The notes under the pieces are model-generated. The model was not told the origin of the DNA. It saw only the letters and a program-made list of their open reading frames with translations, and did no database searches. A DNA stretch of 64,000 bases from Pyricularia pennisetigena (taxonomy: Eukaryota > Ascomycota > Sordariomycetes > Magnaporthales > Pyriculariaceae). Both the position numbers and the translations under genes were made by a program. Where the stretch lies: positions 186,001 to 250,000 of the forward strand of contig NW_021940918.1 in the NCBI RefSeq assembly GCF_004337985.1, in the 5' to 3' direction. Shown one piece after another: positions 1 through 9,459 of this stretch. Every line of letters begins with the position of its first letter. The stretch's first letter is position 1.

Positions 1-1085
1 GGTGTCACCCTGGCTGAAGCCAACAAGATTCTGGCCAAGTCAAAGAAGGGCAAGCTGCCCATTGTTGATCAGGACTTCAATCTGGTCTCCATGATCTCTC
101 GCTCGGATCTGAACAAGAACCTCTACTTCCCCCTGGCCTCCAAGCTCCCCGACTCAAAACAGCTTTTGTGCGCTGCTGCCATCGGCACCAGGCCAGAGGA
201 CAAGGTGCGCTTGCAAAAGCTCGTTGAGGCTGGCCTAGACGTTGTTATTCTGGACAGCAGCCAGGGCAACAGTATGTACCAGATCGAGATGATCAAGTGG
301 ATCAAGGAGAACTTCCCCGGGCTCGACGTCATCGGCGGAAACGTCGTGACGAGGGAGCAGGCCGCCGCCCTCATCGCTGCTGGTGTCGATGGACTCCGCA
401 TTGGCATGGGAAGCGGAAGCGCCTGCATTACCCAGGAGGTTATGGCCGTTGGCCGTCCTCAGGCTACGGCTGTTCACAGCGTCAGCGCCTTCGCTGCCAG
501 GTTCGGTGTTCCTTGCATCGCTGACGGAGGTATTCAAAACGTGGGTCACATCGTAAAAGGTTTGGCCCTCGGTGCTTCCACCGTTATGATGGGTGGTCTG
601 CTCGCTGGCACCACCGAGTCTCCGGGCACATCGTTCGTTTCCCGTGAAGGGAAGCTCGTCAAGGCCTACCGCGGAATGGGCAGCATCGACGCTATGCAAG
701 ACAAGAAGGCTGGCGGCGGTGGCAAGGACAGCCAGAAAAGCAATGCTGGCACCGCCAGATACTTTTCTGAGGGTGACAGCGTCCTGGTTGCACAGGGCGT
801 TTCTGGCGCCGTGGCTCATCGCGGGTATGTGAACCCGATTTCCGCTACTCCTCCCAACGACGTACATTATGACTGACAGATGATTTCAACAGGTCGATTT
901 CCAAGTTCCTGCCTTACCTTGCAGCGGGCCTGAAGCACTCTTTGCAGGACTGTGGTGTAATCAGCCTCAAGGCCCTGCACGAGGGTGTTGCTGAGGGAAC
1001 TGTGCGTTTCGAGATCCGAACCGCAAGTGCTCAACTGGAGGGTGGTGTCAACATGGAGTCCTACGAGAAAAAGCTTTACGCTTAA
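1..1085 (+). CDS. IMD: IMP dehydrogenase, 3' part (5' end outside window)
   Basis: Catalyses NAD-dependent oxidation of IMP to XMP, the committed step of GTP synthesis, in the cytosol. The window opens in frame inside the second CBS domain (about residues 1-50 of the fragment), followed by the second half of the TIM barrel. Visible landmarks are the catalytic-loop motif [10 protein letters not shown] with its active-site Cys, the phosphate-binding ADGGI motif, and the flap region after [10 protein letters not shown]. The fragment encodes 338 residues against a usual 520-545, so roughly 200 N-terminal residues are missing. One intron is clear: exon 1 ends at 824 (donor GTATGT) and the last exon runs 893-1085, joining as HRGSISKF and ending in TAA. 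It converges with ATG14. Identification is by well-conserved family motifs; which fungal paralogue name applies cannot be told. Confidence 0.96.
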
Positions 1086-1851
1086 GTGACGATACGAAAA
1101 GGAAGAAAAAGTGATGCCTGAATGAACATATACACACCTGCACATATAGTTACCTTTCAATGTGATACCAAACTATTGCAGTCCTTGATCCTTTTCGGTC
1201 CATAAAGTTTTGAGTCTCGTGTATTTGCTTGCCACGATATCACTCCAAACCACATTTTTCTTGAAGTTGCTCCATTATATAGGATGATGGCTACTGTCAC
1301 ACCTTGCTAAGATCGTTGGGATGAGGCTTGCACAGCAGGTAGTTAAGGGGGGTGAAGATAAAGAAGCCTTAACGAGCGTTCTTTTCCTGAGCCACAGACT
1401 AGCAGCATAACCCTCGATTCTGAGGTAACAAATTTGGCGTGTTAGCCATGTAACCAGAAGCGTCACCTTTCGGCTTGTTTATACTGTGACAGAGCTTTTT
1501 TTTTTCTTTTTTTTTTTGCTCCTAAATTTTGTCGGCGAGTTACTGGGTTGTGAAAGAGAAAGCAACAAGACATACTGACGGACGTAGAAGTAAATAAAAT
1601 CCACATCCGTCCAGAAAGCCGAACCCCAGGAGATATAGGTAGAAAGCACTTCAATCAGCGGGAAAGTACGTTGAAAGTTACCAGGGACTCGTGGATTTTG
1701 TCTAGAGTAGTTTTTGATATTCGTTTCATAGGACTCAAGGGGATCCTGCAATGGGAACCGTGGAAGTCTACCGTATACACTGCGCTCATCGGAACACCAA
1801 ACTCTACAAAGGTACACCTTCAGATGTAACATGAAATATGCCCTATTGACA
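1086..1851. other. Intergenic, convergent IMD / ATG14
   Basis: This spacer holds the 3' ends of two convergent genes. It contains a T-rich tract around 1497-1518. I see no further coding exon or RNA gene. Confidence 0.6.
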
Positions 1852-3242
1852 TCAAGTCCAAGCGTCATCCTCCAGCAGCTCCCAGTCCGGATTTGGCGCA
1901 TCGCTGCTCAACTTGCTTTTGAGCCTGTCTGCCAACTTGATGGGGTTAGGAAGTCTGAAGGTGCGAATAAAATCGCTACCTTCAGCGGTGCCGAGATAAG
2001 AATGGACAGCGCCGTGCGAGTACCGCCCCATTTGAGGTGTACTATTACCACCATCGTTACTGCTCACTCCGCGTAGCAGCTGATTGCCTATCAGTAGATT
2101 ATACAGGTTGCGTCCAACGTGTAGCACGTCCTCAGGTCCCACGGGCACGCCCTGCGAACAGCAAGCCCATGCGACGTCATGCGCAAGGAGAGCAACCCCC
2201 TCAATGAAGCGCGAGTACATGGCAGGATCCTCCTTGGCGAGAACAGGCAGAGGCTTGTCTATGAAGAGGGGCCGAGCGCGAGGAAGACGCTGATGAAAAG
2301 GCTCGTCTTGGGGCAGTGGATTGATCTCGGACTGCTGATCCGTTGTACCAGGGTAAGGTATGTCATCGTGATTATAAGAGTAAGACGAGGTGATTGATAA
2401 TATTGCTGGCCGAGGATAGTCAGCATGTGGAAGGATTATTTCGGCCGGGAGGCGGATGGCCAGGTATTGACAGGCGCGGTTGAGTATGTGTACAATGTGG
2501 GAAAAGCTGATAGTTATAGCTTGAGGAGAGACACCTGTAGATTTTGTTTAGTATTAGATAAGAGAATGGAAATCAGAATAGGGGTGTTTGCAGCAGTTGT
2601 GGGGAGAGCGCGAGTTGTAGACCAAAGAGTCAACTTACCAGTGAGAGCATGCAAATCGACAACCTCAGCGCCACCCAGTTCATACTTGACAGAGCTGCCT
2701 TTCTTCAACCGCCGTAGTCCATAAAGACGTGCAGCTTCCATACAGAGAAATGCGCGATTCGAAGCGGTGCTCTCGTGGACCAGATCCCAGTCGGCCATGG
2801 TCGCCGCGATATTGTCTTTGACCTTGTCAAGCTGTTTTTTCCTTCTCTCTTCGATGCCATCAGTGGCCTCAGCAAGGTTTATTTTCCTCCTCGCCAGCGT
2901 CTTCTTCCGCTGCCTAATCTCTTCACGCGCGGCCTCGACCTCTGCTTTCAGCCGGTCTGCCTGAGCGATGATCTCCGCCGTCCGCTCAATCGCTTCCTGG
3001 TGCTTTGAAGCCCAGTCATCGATGACAGCCTTGCGAGCCGCGGGGGTTGAGCGTGATGCTTTTGATGCTGTAGGAGGAGGCTGCTCTATGAGGGTGTTGA
3101 TCTGCTGTTGGAGCCTGTCGTTCTCAATAAGAGTGTGCGCTTGAGCTATGCGCCCTTCGTAGAGTCGGTTCCGGGCATCAACGGGACAAAGGAATGGTAA
3201 GCGCTGGGCATGATGCCCACGTCCGCAGATACAACACGACAT
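1852..3242 (-). CDS. ATG14: Autophagy protein Atg14 (PI3K complex I subunit)
   Basis: Atg14 directs the Vps34-Vps15-Atg6 lipid kinase to the phagophore assembly site. The 428-residue protein starts MSCCICGR and has the Cys-rich N-terminus of the family (C3, C4, C6, C19) followed by LPFLCPVDARNRLYEGR. Two coiled-coil stretches follow (about 27-55 and 75-155), then the Atg14/UVRAG C-terminal region with LAIRLPAEIILPHADYPRP. Exons on the minus strand are 3242-2639 and 2534-1852; donor GTAAGT and acceptor CTACAG rejoin the frame exactly. An in-frame open stretch continues upstream of the ATG, but the MSCC start is the conserved family start. The gene is divergent from the small gene at 4244, across 1 kb. 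The next PI3K complex subunit, ATG6, lies about 10 kb away. Confidence 0.9.
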
Positions 3243-3925
3243 CCTGCAGGATATCTCTAGTATATCCGGCAAAGTTATGAAGCGGTGACCCTTCAATTGC
3301 GGAGCCGCAGCCGCCCGCTCGGGAACTGTCAAGGAAATCGTTGAACAGTGGATGTAGGCATTTTGTGTCGCAAGAGCAGAACTGTCAAAATACTGCCTTG
3401 AGCTCGTGATGAGGGGATGAGATGGTTCTGGCCAGAGCAATTCCTGGCCTTGATAAATTGACGATGCGAGCACGAGATACAGTCATTCAGCCAAACAGTC
3501 AGCGATTTGGTTCTACTGCCACTAAACCCCGACGTCACCAGGACGGGAGGTACATGGTTCAAAGGAGATCTATAGTGGGCCCCTTATCTTATCGTATGCT
3601 CTGAATGAGAAACCCATGTTGTTTGCCAGGGTCTCAGTGGGGACATTGATCATCACAACCTTCCAATAAGAAGCCACGCTTCTGGAGATCAATCATTTGA
3701 TCTGGCGACCTGCACGCGCATCCTAGTTCAGGCCCACTCGACCTATTAAGCCGCGATCTTTTTCCTTTGCATCTCTTTTGCCCTATCAGCCTCCAGCTCA
3801 ATCCTTTTCCTCACATTCCCAGGCCGGGTAGTTGGGCATCGATGCCTTGCATCGACCACACCTCCATCTGTCAAAGCCAGAGAACTGGCTCGTGCTCATT
3901 GGGACAAAGAGCAACCTGGGCCTTT

Positions 3926-3975
3926 GACTACCTACCTCACCTGCCTACCTCAACTCGTCTGGTAGGTAGGTAGTC
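3926..3975. repeat. Inverted repeat of TACC units in a promoter
   Basis: The left arm GACTACCTACCT (3926-3937) is perfectly complementary to the right arm AGGTAGGTAGTC (3964-3975), with a 26-bp loop that itself holds another CCTACC. It lies about 270-320 bp upstream of the ATG at 4244 and just before a TATATAA. It could be a pair of binding sites or a cruciform; function is unknown. Confidence 0.6.
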
Positions 3976-3990
3976 ATAGGCACGATTCCT

Positions 3991-3997
3991 TATATAA
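3991..3997 (+). promoter_or_regulatory. Possible TATA box for the gene at 4244
   Basis: TATATAA about 247 bp upstream of the ATG at 4244, directly after the TACC inverted repeat. Position and sequence only; no transcript data. Confidence 0.3.
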
Positions 3998-4243
3998 CGA
4001 GAACAGCTTGGCCTTTTATGGCCTAGACTCTCTACCCTCTTCAAGTCTCCATCATCGGCACCGACTTTGTTGAGCGACTATTTGAGTGTCGTTGTAAATT
4101 TTGTCAATCGGGTCGGGACTAAACCAATTTGCGTCAGTTTCCTTGTGATTCCCACCTTATCTGGCGAAAGTCTGCTGCCCATAGCCATTGGCTTGTACAA
4201 CGGCCCCAAGTAAAACATAAGCCGGATCGGGACTTGTCTCATT

Positions 4244-4813
4244 ATGGAGAGTCCACAGAAGAGATCGTCCTCGAAACACCATACCCCAGACGCACCCGGG
4301 ACTCCTAATCACCCGGAAGATTCACAGGAGACACAGATCCTCAATCCCAGCCTCATCAATACCGAGCCTCAAGGCACTCGACCGCAAGTCAGAACCCCCG
4401 AACCTCAGACCAGAAGCGGAAGCACCGGTCCAGAGGCACTTTTCACCAGCCCCGGGCAGATTCCCGACTTCGACTGGGACGACTTCAGATTGCAGTACGA
4501 ACAGGCGCTCGCCAAAGCCAACGACAAAGAATTGGAGCTGCTTCGCGAGTTTGACGGACTGGTCAAGTATTTCAACGTATGGGCTGCTGCGGCCTCTGCG
4601 CATGACAACGAACGTGCTGTGAAGCGACTGCAGACACGCCAACGATACGTCCAGATTGGCGAAGAGAACCTGGCCCATAGGAAGCAACATCGTACGTCTC
4701 TTCTTCATGCAACTCGACTATGGATTATTAAATACTTATTGCGTGCTGACCCGGCTGTAGTGGCGGAAGTTGTACGTGCTTTTCAAAGCGCGCTAGCTCT
4801 TCTTAGTCGGTAG
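4244..4813 (+). CDS. Small conserved fungal protein of unknown function (helical)
   Basis: I do not recognise a named family. The predicted protein is 166 residues: a disordered, Pro/Ser/Thr-rich first half (1-80) and a helical, charged second half with DFDWDDFRLQYEQALAKAND, FNVWAAAASAHDNERAVKRL and a C-terminal EVVRAFQSALALL segment. The model has one 69-bp intron (4692-4760; GTACGT donor, CTGTAG acceptor). The intron is a multiple of three and free of stops, so retention would give a 189-residue variant. The stop at 4813 lies only 42 bp before the ATG of the next gene, on the same strand, suggesting very compact tandem genes. The pattern looks like a conserved soluble fungal protein, but this is inference. 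Confidence 0.7.
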   Translation: MESPQKRSSSKHHTPDAPGTPNHPEDSQETQILNPSLINTEPQGTRPQVRTPEPQTRSGSTGPEALFTSPGQIPDFDWDDFRLQYEQALAKANDKELELLREFDGLVKYFNVWAAAASAHDNERAVKRLQTRQRYVQIGEENLAHRKQHRTSLLHATRLWIIKYLLRADPAVVAEVVRAFQSALALLSR

Positions 4814-4855
4814 CGGTCTACGCGTGCTATGTCTCATCTACCCTTGCCAGATATC

Positions 4856-5459
4856 ATGGTAAACCTCCCAGTTATCACCCAGGCAGGTACCTTTCAGAAT
4901 CTCCAATACCAAAATCATTACCGAGCTTGTTATTAACAATAATTTGCAGGATGATTTGGAGGCTTTCCATCACAAACACTTCTCCGAGACCGCCTTGTTG
5001 CATTTCGCAACACAGTTCTTGTCAGCGGAGAGTTATGACGGCGCCGAAGAAGCCGATTGTGGCGATGGACTCGGCTATTATCCTGATGGAGTAAAGAGAA
5101 CTCTCACCGATGAGCAGATAGAAATCTTTAGGCACTCGGAATTGGAGGCCGAGCGCAGGAAGGCCGAGAAAGCCCGGGACATGGATGACGGCGAGATTGA
5201 AGACGATCAAGCCACGAATCTGACAGATATTACATCACTACCAAGCGGCGAGACGGATGCCAAAACGAAAAAGAAAAAGAAAAAGAAGGGAGGTAAAGGC
5301 AAAAATCGTCGACAGGAGGTCAAGCCCGACTTGCGCAAGAGGACATGGGATGTCGTCGATGTTGGCATGTACAACCTCGATTACGATGGAGAAGCTGGTT
5401 CAGCAGCTCATGAAGGAAATCCAGCGAAACGACGCCAGGTATGTTATGAAGAGGATTGA
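4856..5459 (+). CDS. DUF3807-like nuclear-type protein with ATG-only first exon
   Basis: The predicted 170-residue protein resembles the fungal DUF3807 family, function unknown. It begins MDDLEAFHHKHFSE and carries GDGLGYYPDGVKRTLTDEQI, a Lys-rich basic block that could be a nuclear or nucleolar signal, KPDLRKRTWDVVD, and a C-terminus KRRQVCYEED like family ends. The reading frame from 4950 has no usable upstream ATG except by splicing: ATG at 4856-4858 is followed at once by GTAAAC, and the acceptor TTTGCAG ends at 4949, giving ATG joined to GATGATTTG. The first coding exon would therefore be only the start codon. The C-terminus fits the family without further introns. Function is not inferred beyond the basic, probably nuclear character. 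Confidence 0.75.
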
Positions 5460-5499
5460 CGGAGAAGCCGAAGGAAAACACAGGTGCCCAAAGGTGTGT

Positions 5500-5530
<31 letters not shown>

Positions 5531-7199
5531 TCCCTCTCTCGAAATCTGTTAGGTTCATAACCTGCCTTCATGATGAAATCTATCGTATCGTCATCCTTAG
5601 TCGGAAATCCAATCTCGGGGCTCAGCCGACGACAGCATCAAGCTTTGCTTGGCTGCTGAGGTTGGGCCTTTGGGGAGGAGCATGTCGAGCAATAATCTTC
5701 TCTCTGACCTGGCAACACCAAATCCCCCTTATTTGTTTCGTTCCTCGAAATACTTTGAATGGATGCTAAAGTTTGACGCGAACAGGGGAGTCCGTTTGCA
5801 AATAAACAAGCCGTGGAACTTCTCAAATCGTTCAGTGCCAGAATTCGGATGATACAGTACCAATGACTGGAAGACGTGAAAGACCAGTCTAGACTAGTTT
5901 GGGCCGAAAGGTTGATACCCATGGTGGACTGGGGTTTGACTTGTTGTAAGAAACCACTGGGAAACTGTATCGTGGTTTACGCGGTGAGTGGTTCATTATT
6001 TTTTTCAGAGGACGTGACATCACTTTTAAGCAGGCGCATTTTCAAGCCTCGAGACGGCATTCCGTATTATAATGATTACATTAATTTCCCAGTCCCCCAA
6101 GTTGTGCCGTTTCTTAGTACATGAGTTGAGCCTTAAACGAGCAATAGGGAGACCTGAAAACGGGGCTTCATCTTGCAAGTTGCAAATGGGCGAAACCGTT
6201 GACCTGATGGGAATTTATGAAATGATCTAGCCGTAGTCTAGTTTTAGTTTGAGTCTAGTCAAGTCGGTTCAAGTCGGCCAGATCTGAATCTAGAAGAACA
6301 AGTGACAGCGCATAGTACAGTAGTATCAAGCCGAATTGCGACTATTCTAACTAATGACTACACTTGGCACCACAATGTATGCGCCCTCAACCTTTATTCC
6401 CGGTTTGCAGAGTGGGGCAGTCGCGAGGGAAAATGGTCTACTTACAGAGTACTGCATACCATATCAGGCACGCATTTAATTTAATTTTTTTTTATATTTT
6501 TTTCTCCTCTCTCTGTTTTTCCAGCTGAAGTGGATCCCTGATTAGTGGGCTGTCCAGTAGGTACTCGCCTGAACGGCAGCCCGATAAGCTTGGTTTGGTA
6601 CTGTACTTTACTGTACTACGGTTGGCAGGGTGCTTGATTGTGAGGTACTCGGGGAGTGGGCACGCTCTAGACCCAGAATTTTCAACCCCCGCCTTCCCGC
6701 CGCGCTCTGGGTGACTTTGCGCTGTGTGTGTCCAAGCCCAGATAGTCTAGATCAATCACTATCGCATTGTTAGGTAGCACCATTCAATATCCAACAGCCA
6801 AACAGGTTTTATTTCGCAGCACCAATCACGAGATTCCGTAGTGGCCGGAAGAGACGACCAAAAACCTGATTTGTCGGATCGCAGTGAAGCTAGGTAACAC
6901 CACACTCACAATCCCAGGATCTGTGGGAAGGTTTCGCCCGATCGTCAGGCCGTCGCTGAGGAGAATAACCCCAGCCACCCCGAGCTAGCATCTGCTTGGC
7001 TTCTATTTCTCGTCGTCGTCCCTCCTCTTTCTCCTGACACCACAGCCATCGTCGTCGACACGCCGGGCGATTGTCCATCACGGCCCCGGCCTGCCACAAC
7101 CATCAACATCGATCTGGCTCGCCCGCACCCGGCGGCGCACGACGATCCCATCTCCGTCTAGAGAGTGCGTTGGCGGTGCCGCACCACCCGATGCACAGC
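5460..7199. other. Intergenic, 1.7 kb, upstream of CK2-alpha
   Basis: Starts with a 28-nt T run (5504-5531) just after the DUF3807-like gene and ends with the CK2-alpha leader. Short open frames here lack family resemblance, introns or codon bias. I see no gene. Confidence 0.5.
5504..5531. repeat. Homopolymer T28
   Basis: Uninterrupted run of 28 T on the plus strand, 45 bp after the stop of the DUF3807-like gene. One of several runs of about 30 nt in the window. Confidence 0.95.
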
Positions 7200-8533
7200 A
7201 TGGCGCGCGTTTACGCTGATGTCAACGCGAACATGCCCCGGAGCTACTGGGAGTATGATACGGTCAACATCAGCTGGGGTGTGCTTGAGAACTACGAGGT
7301 GGTGCGCAAAATCGGTATGTTTGCGCCCATTTTGAGATGGCTAGAGAGAAAAGGCGGGGAAGGCAATCTAAAGGAGGGAGACAGAGAGAAAGACGGACGA
7401 AAGGAAAAAAAAAACCCCCACGACCGGAGCAGACTGACTGACTCTTGGGATACCCAATCTCGCAGGTCGCGGAAAGTATTCAGAAGTCTTTGAAGGCATC
7501 AACGTCGTCAACTACCAGAAATGCGTCATCAAGGTTTTGAAGCCGGTCAAGAAGAAGAAGATCAAGCGAGAAATCAAGATTCTACAGAACCTCGCTGGTG
7601 GGCCTAACGTTGTGGCCCTGCTCGACGTTGTTAGAGACTCACAGGTACGGATTCCACTGGCTCGTCCCTCTCCTTCCACCCTGCACGGGTTTTTGGGCAG
7701 TATCTTGCTCACATGGCAATGGCGTAATCGCATGAACAGAGCAAGACTCCATCACTCATTTTCGAGTACGTCAACAACACCGACTTCCGCACGCTCTACC
7801 CCAAGTTCAACGACATAGATGTGCGGTACTACATCTTGGAACTGCTCAAGGCGCTTGACTTCTGCCACAGCAAGGGCATCATGCACCGCGACGTGAAACC
7901 TCACAACGTTATGATCGACCATGAGAACCGCAAGCTGCGCCTGATCGACTGGGGTCTGGCCGAGTTCTACCACCCGGGCACCGAGTACAACGTCCGTGTG
8001 GCGTCGCGCTATTTCAAGGGCCCCGAGCTGTTGGTCGACTACCAGGAGTACGATTACTCGCTCGATATGTGGAGCCTCGGGGCCATGTTTGCTTCAATGA
8101 TCTTCCGCAAGGAGCCCTTCTTCCACGGGAACAGCAACTCGGACCAGCTGGTCAAGATCGCCAAGGTCCTCGGCACCGACGACTTGTTTGACTATCTGGA
8201 CAAGTACGAGATTGAGTTGGACGCCCAGTACGATGACATCCTGGGTAGATTCCAGAAGAAGCCCTGGCACAGCTTCGTGACGGCGGAGAACCAGAGGTTT
8301 GTGAGCAACGAAGCCATCGACTTCCTGGACAAGCTCTTGAGATATGATCACATGGTGAGTCTTTTGACATAAATCCCAATCACTCGTCACTTTCAATTTG
8401 TACTAACCCATGTCCGTTTTTCCAGGAACGTCTGACTGCAAAGGAGGCAATGGCCCATCCTTACTTCGAGCCTGTCCGTGGCGAGGGTGTATTGGAGCGT
8501 CTCCTTGCGGCAGGAAGCAGCACTTCAGCTTGA
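7200..8533 (+). CDS. CKA1: Casein kinase 2 catalytic (alpha) subunit
   Basis: Constitutively active Ser/Thr kinase with acidic-site preference, acting in nucleus and cytoplasm with CK2-beta. The 338-residue protein begins [12 protein letters not shown] 7200 is chosen over the in-frame ATG at 7191 because family members start there. Exons are 7200-7314, 7466-7644, 7740-8354 and 8426-8533, all GT-AG and phase-consistent. Kinase signatures are visible: Gly-loop [11 protein letters not shown], the CK2-specific basic stretch [13 protein letters not shown], catalytic HRDVKPHN, and DWG in place of the usual DFG, which is diagnostic of CK2. The C-terminus is short, as in fungi. It converges with SCM3. 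Length and sequence are normal for an intact gene. Confidence 0.97.
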
Positions 8534-9276
8534 AAAGAAAAAGCGTGGGATTTAAGTCTGATGTTCATCATTTCTCTGGCTTTTTCGGCATCAACCAACC
8601 CACTTTTGACCAATCCGCTACATTCACATTACAGATGTCAACAGCAAAAACGACGTCTCAACAAGATACCCCCCCGAGATAATAACTTCAAGCATAAGGA
8701 AGCGGATGAGAGAATTATCCCAGACCAAACAGAACAAGGAAGATCTCTACCCTCTTCCCATGTGAAACTGAACTCTGTATCTCGAGGTTGTAGGATTGTG
8801 ATCGCTTCTCAAGAAATAGCGAACGGCACAGGAGGGGGGCGCGTCAATGGATGTTTGGGCTGGAACCAATTGGGGTAGTAATATTTGTAGGCGAAAGTCG
8901 TGCCCAGGACAGCAAGTGAAGAACCCATGGACGCTTCGCCACAGTGGGCAAGTCCCGAAAACAAGAAAGACAATGACAGTGTCGTGCTTGTTTGAGTTTT
9001 CAGGCCTGGCGGTTTCACGAACCTTGGAAGTCATGACGGCGGCGGCGCAAGGAGGAGGGATACAGTTGTTGGTCCCGATACTCGGGGATTCATGCAAGAA
9101 AAAACAACGACAAATAAGATTCATTATGATCATCGCGTTGTAGTTACTTGTTGCTCTCTAATGCTCCCAAAATACTGTCCATCCCTGTGCTGCCTTTGTA
9201 AGCAAGCCCATATATGGCGTCTCCCATGATTGTTGCCTCTTTTGAGTGTACACACTCAATATCTTGAATGATGCTA

Positions 9277-9310
<34 letters not shown>

Positions 9311-9459
9311 GGAAGAGAAGTGCATGTTACCCACGTCCAAAAGCTTGTGCTTGATCATGATGCTGGGTTTGATACCGCTGCAATGCTAAAAACGCAACAC
9401 ACATACCTAGAAAGGCGCATGAAAACTGCCCCGTTATGTTCCCAGGGTTGACTGCCCCT
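8534..9459. other. Intergenic, convergent CKA1 / SCM3
   Basis: Holds the 3' flanks of two convergent genes and a 32-nt A run at 9278-9309. No coding signal was found. Confidence 0.5.
9278..9309. repeat. Homopolymer A32
   Basis: Uninterrupted 32-nt A run about 150 bp downstream of the SCM3 stop on the opposite strand. No target-site duplication flanks it. Confidence 0.95.

Larger units (their letters stand above)
3243..4243. other. Divergent promoter region, ATG14 / unknown gene
   Basis: The spacer separates divergent start codons. It holds a 12-bp-arm inverted repeat (3926-3975) and a TATATAA sequence at 3991-3997 on the side of the plus-strand gene. No additional exon is supported. Confidence 0.5.

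Noticed and set aside
235..867. 210-residue open frame antisense to IMP dehydrogenase
   Set aside because: It mirrors a highly biased, stop-poor coding strand. The sense protein is unambiguous and the antisense translation resembles nothing.
4244..5459. Fusion of the two small tandem genes into one
   Set aside because: An in-frame TAG at 4811-4813 ends the first, its end looks natural, and the second has its own conserved start after splicing.
5440..5483. Possible terminal intron in the DUF3807-like gene (GTATGT to ACAG)
   Set aside because: Only 44 bp long, and the uninterrupted end KRRQVCYEED already matches the family C-terminus.
9278..9309. A32 as the tail of a retroposed element
   Set aside because: No target-site duplication, no recognisable element upstream, and similar runs occur in both orientations across the window.
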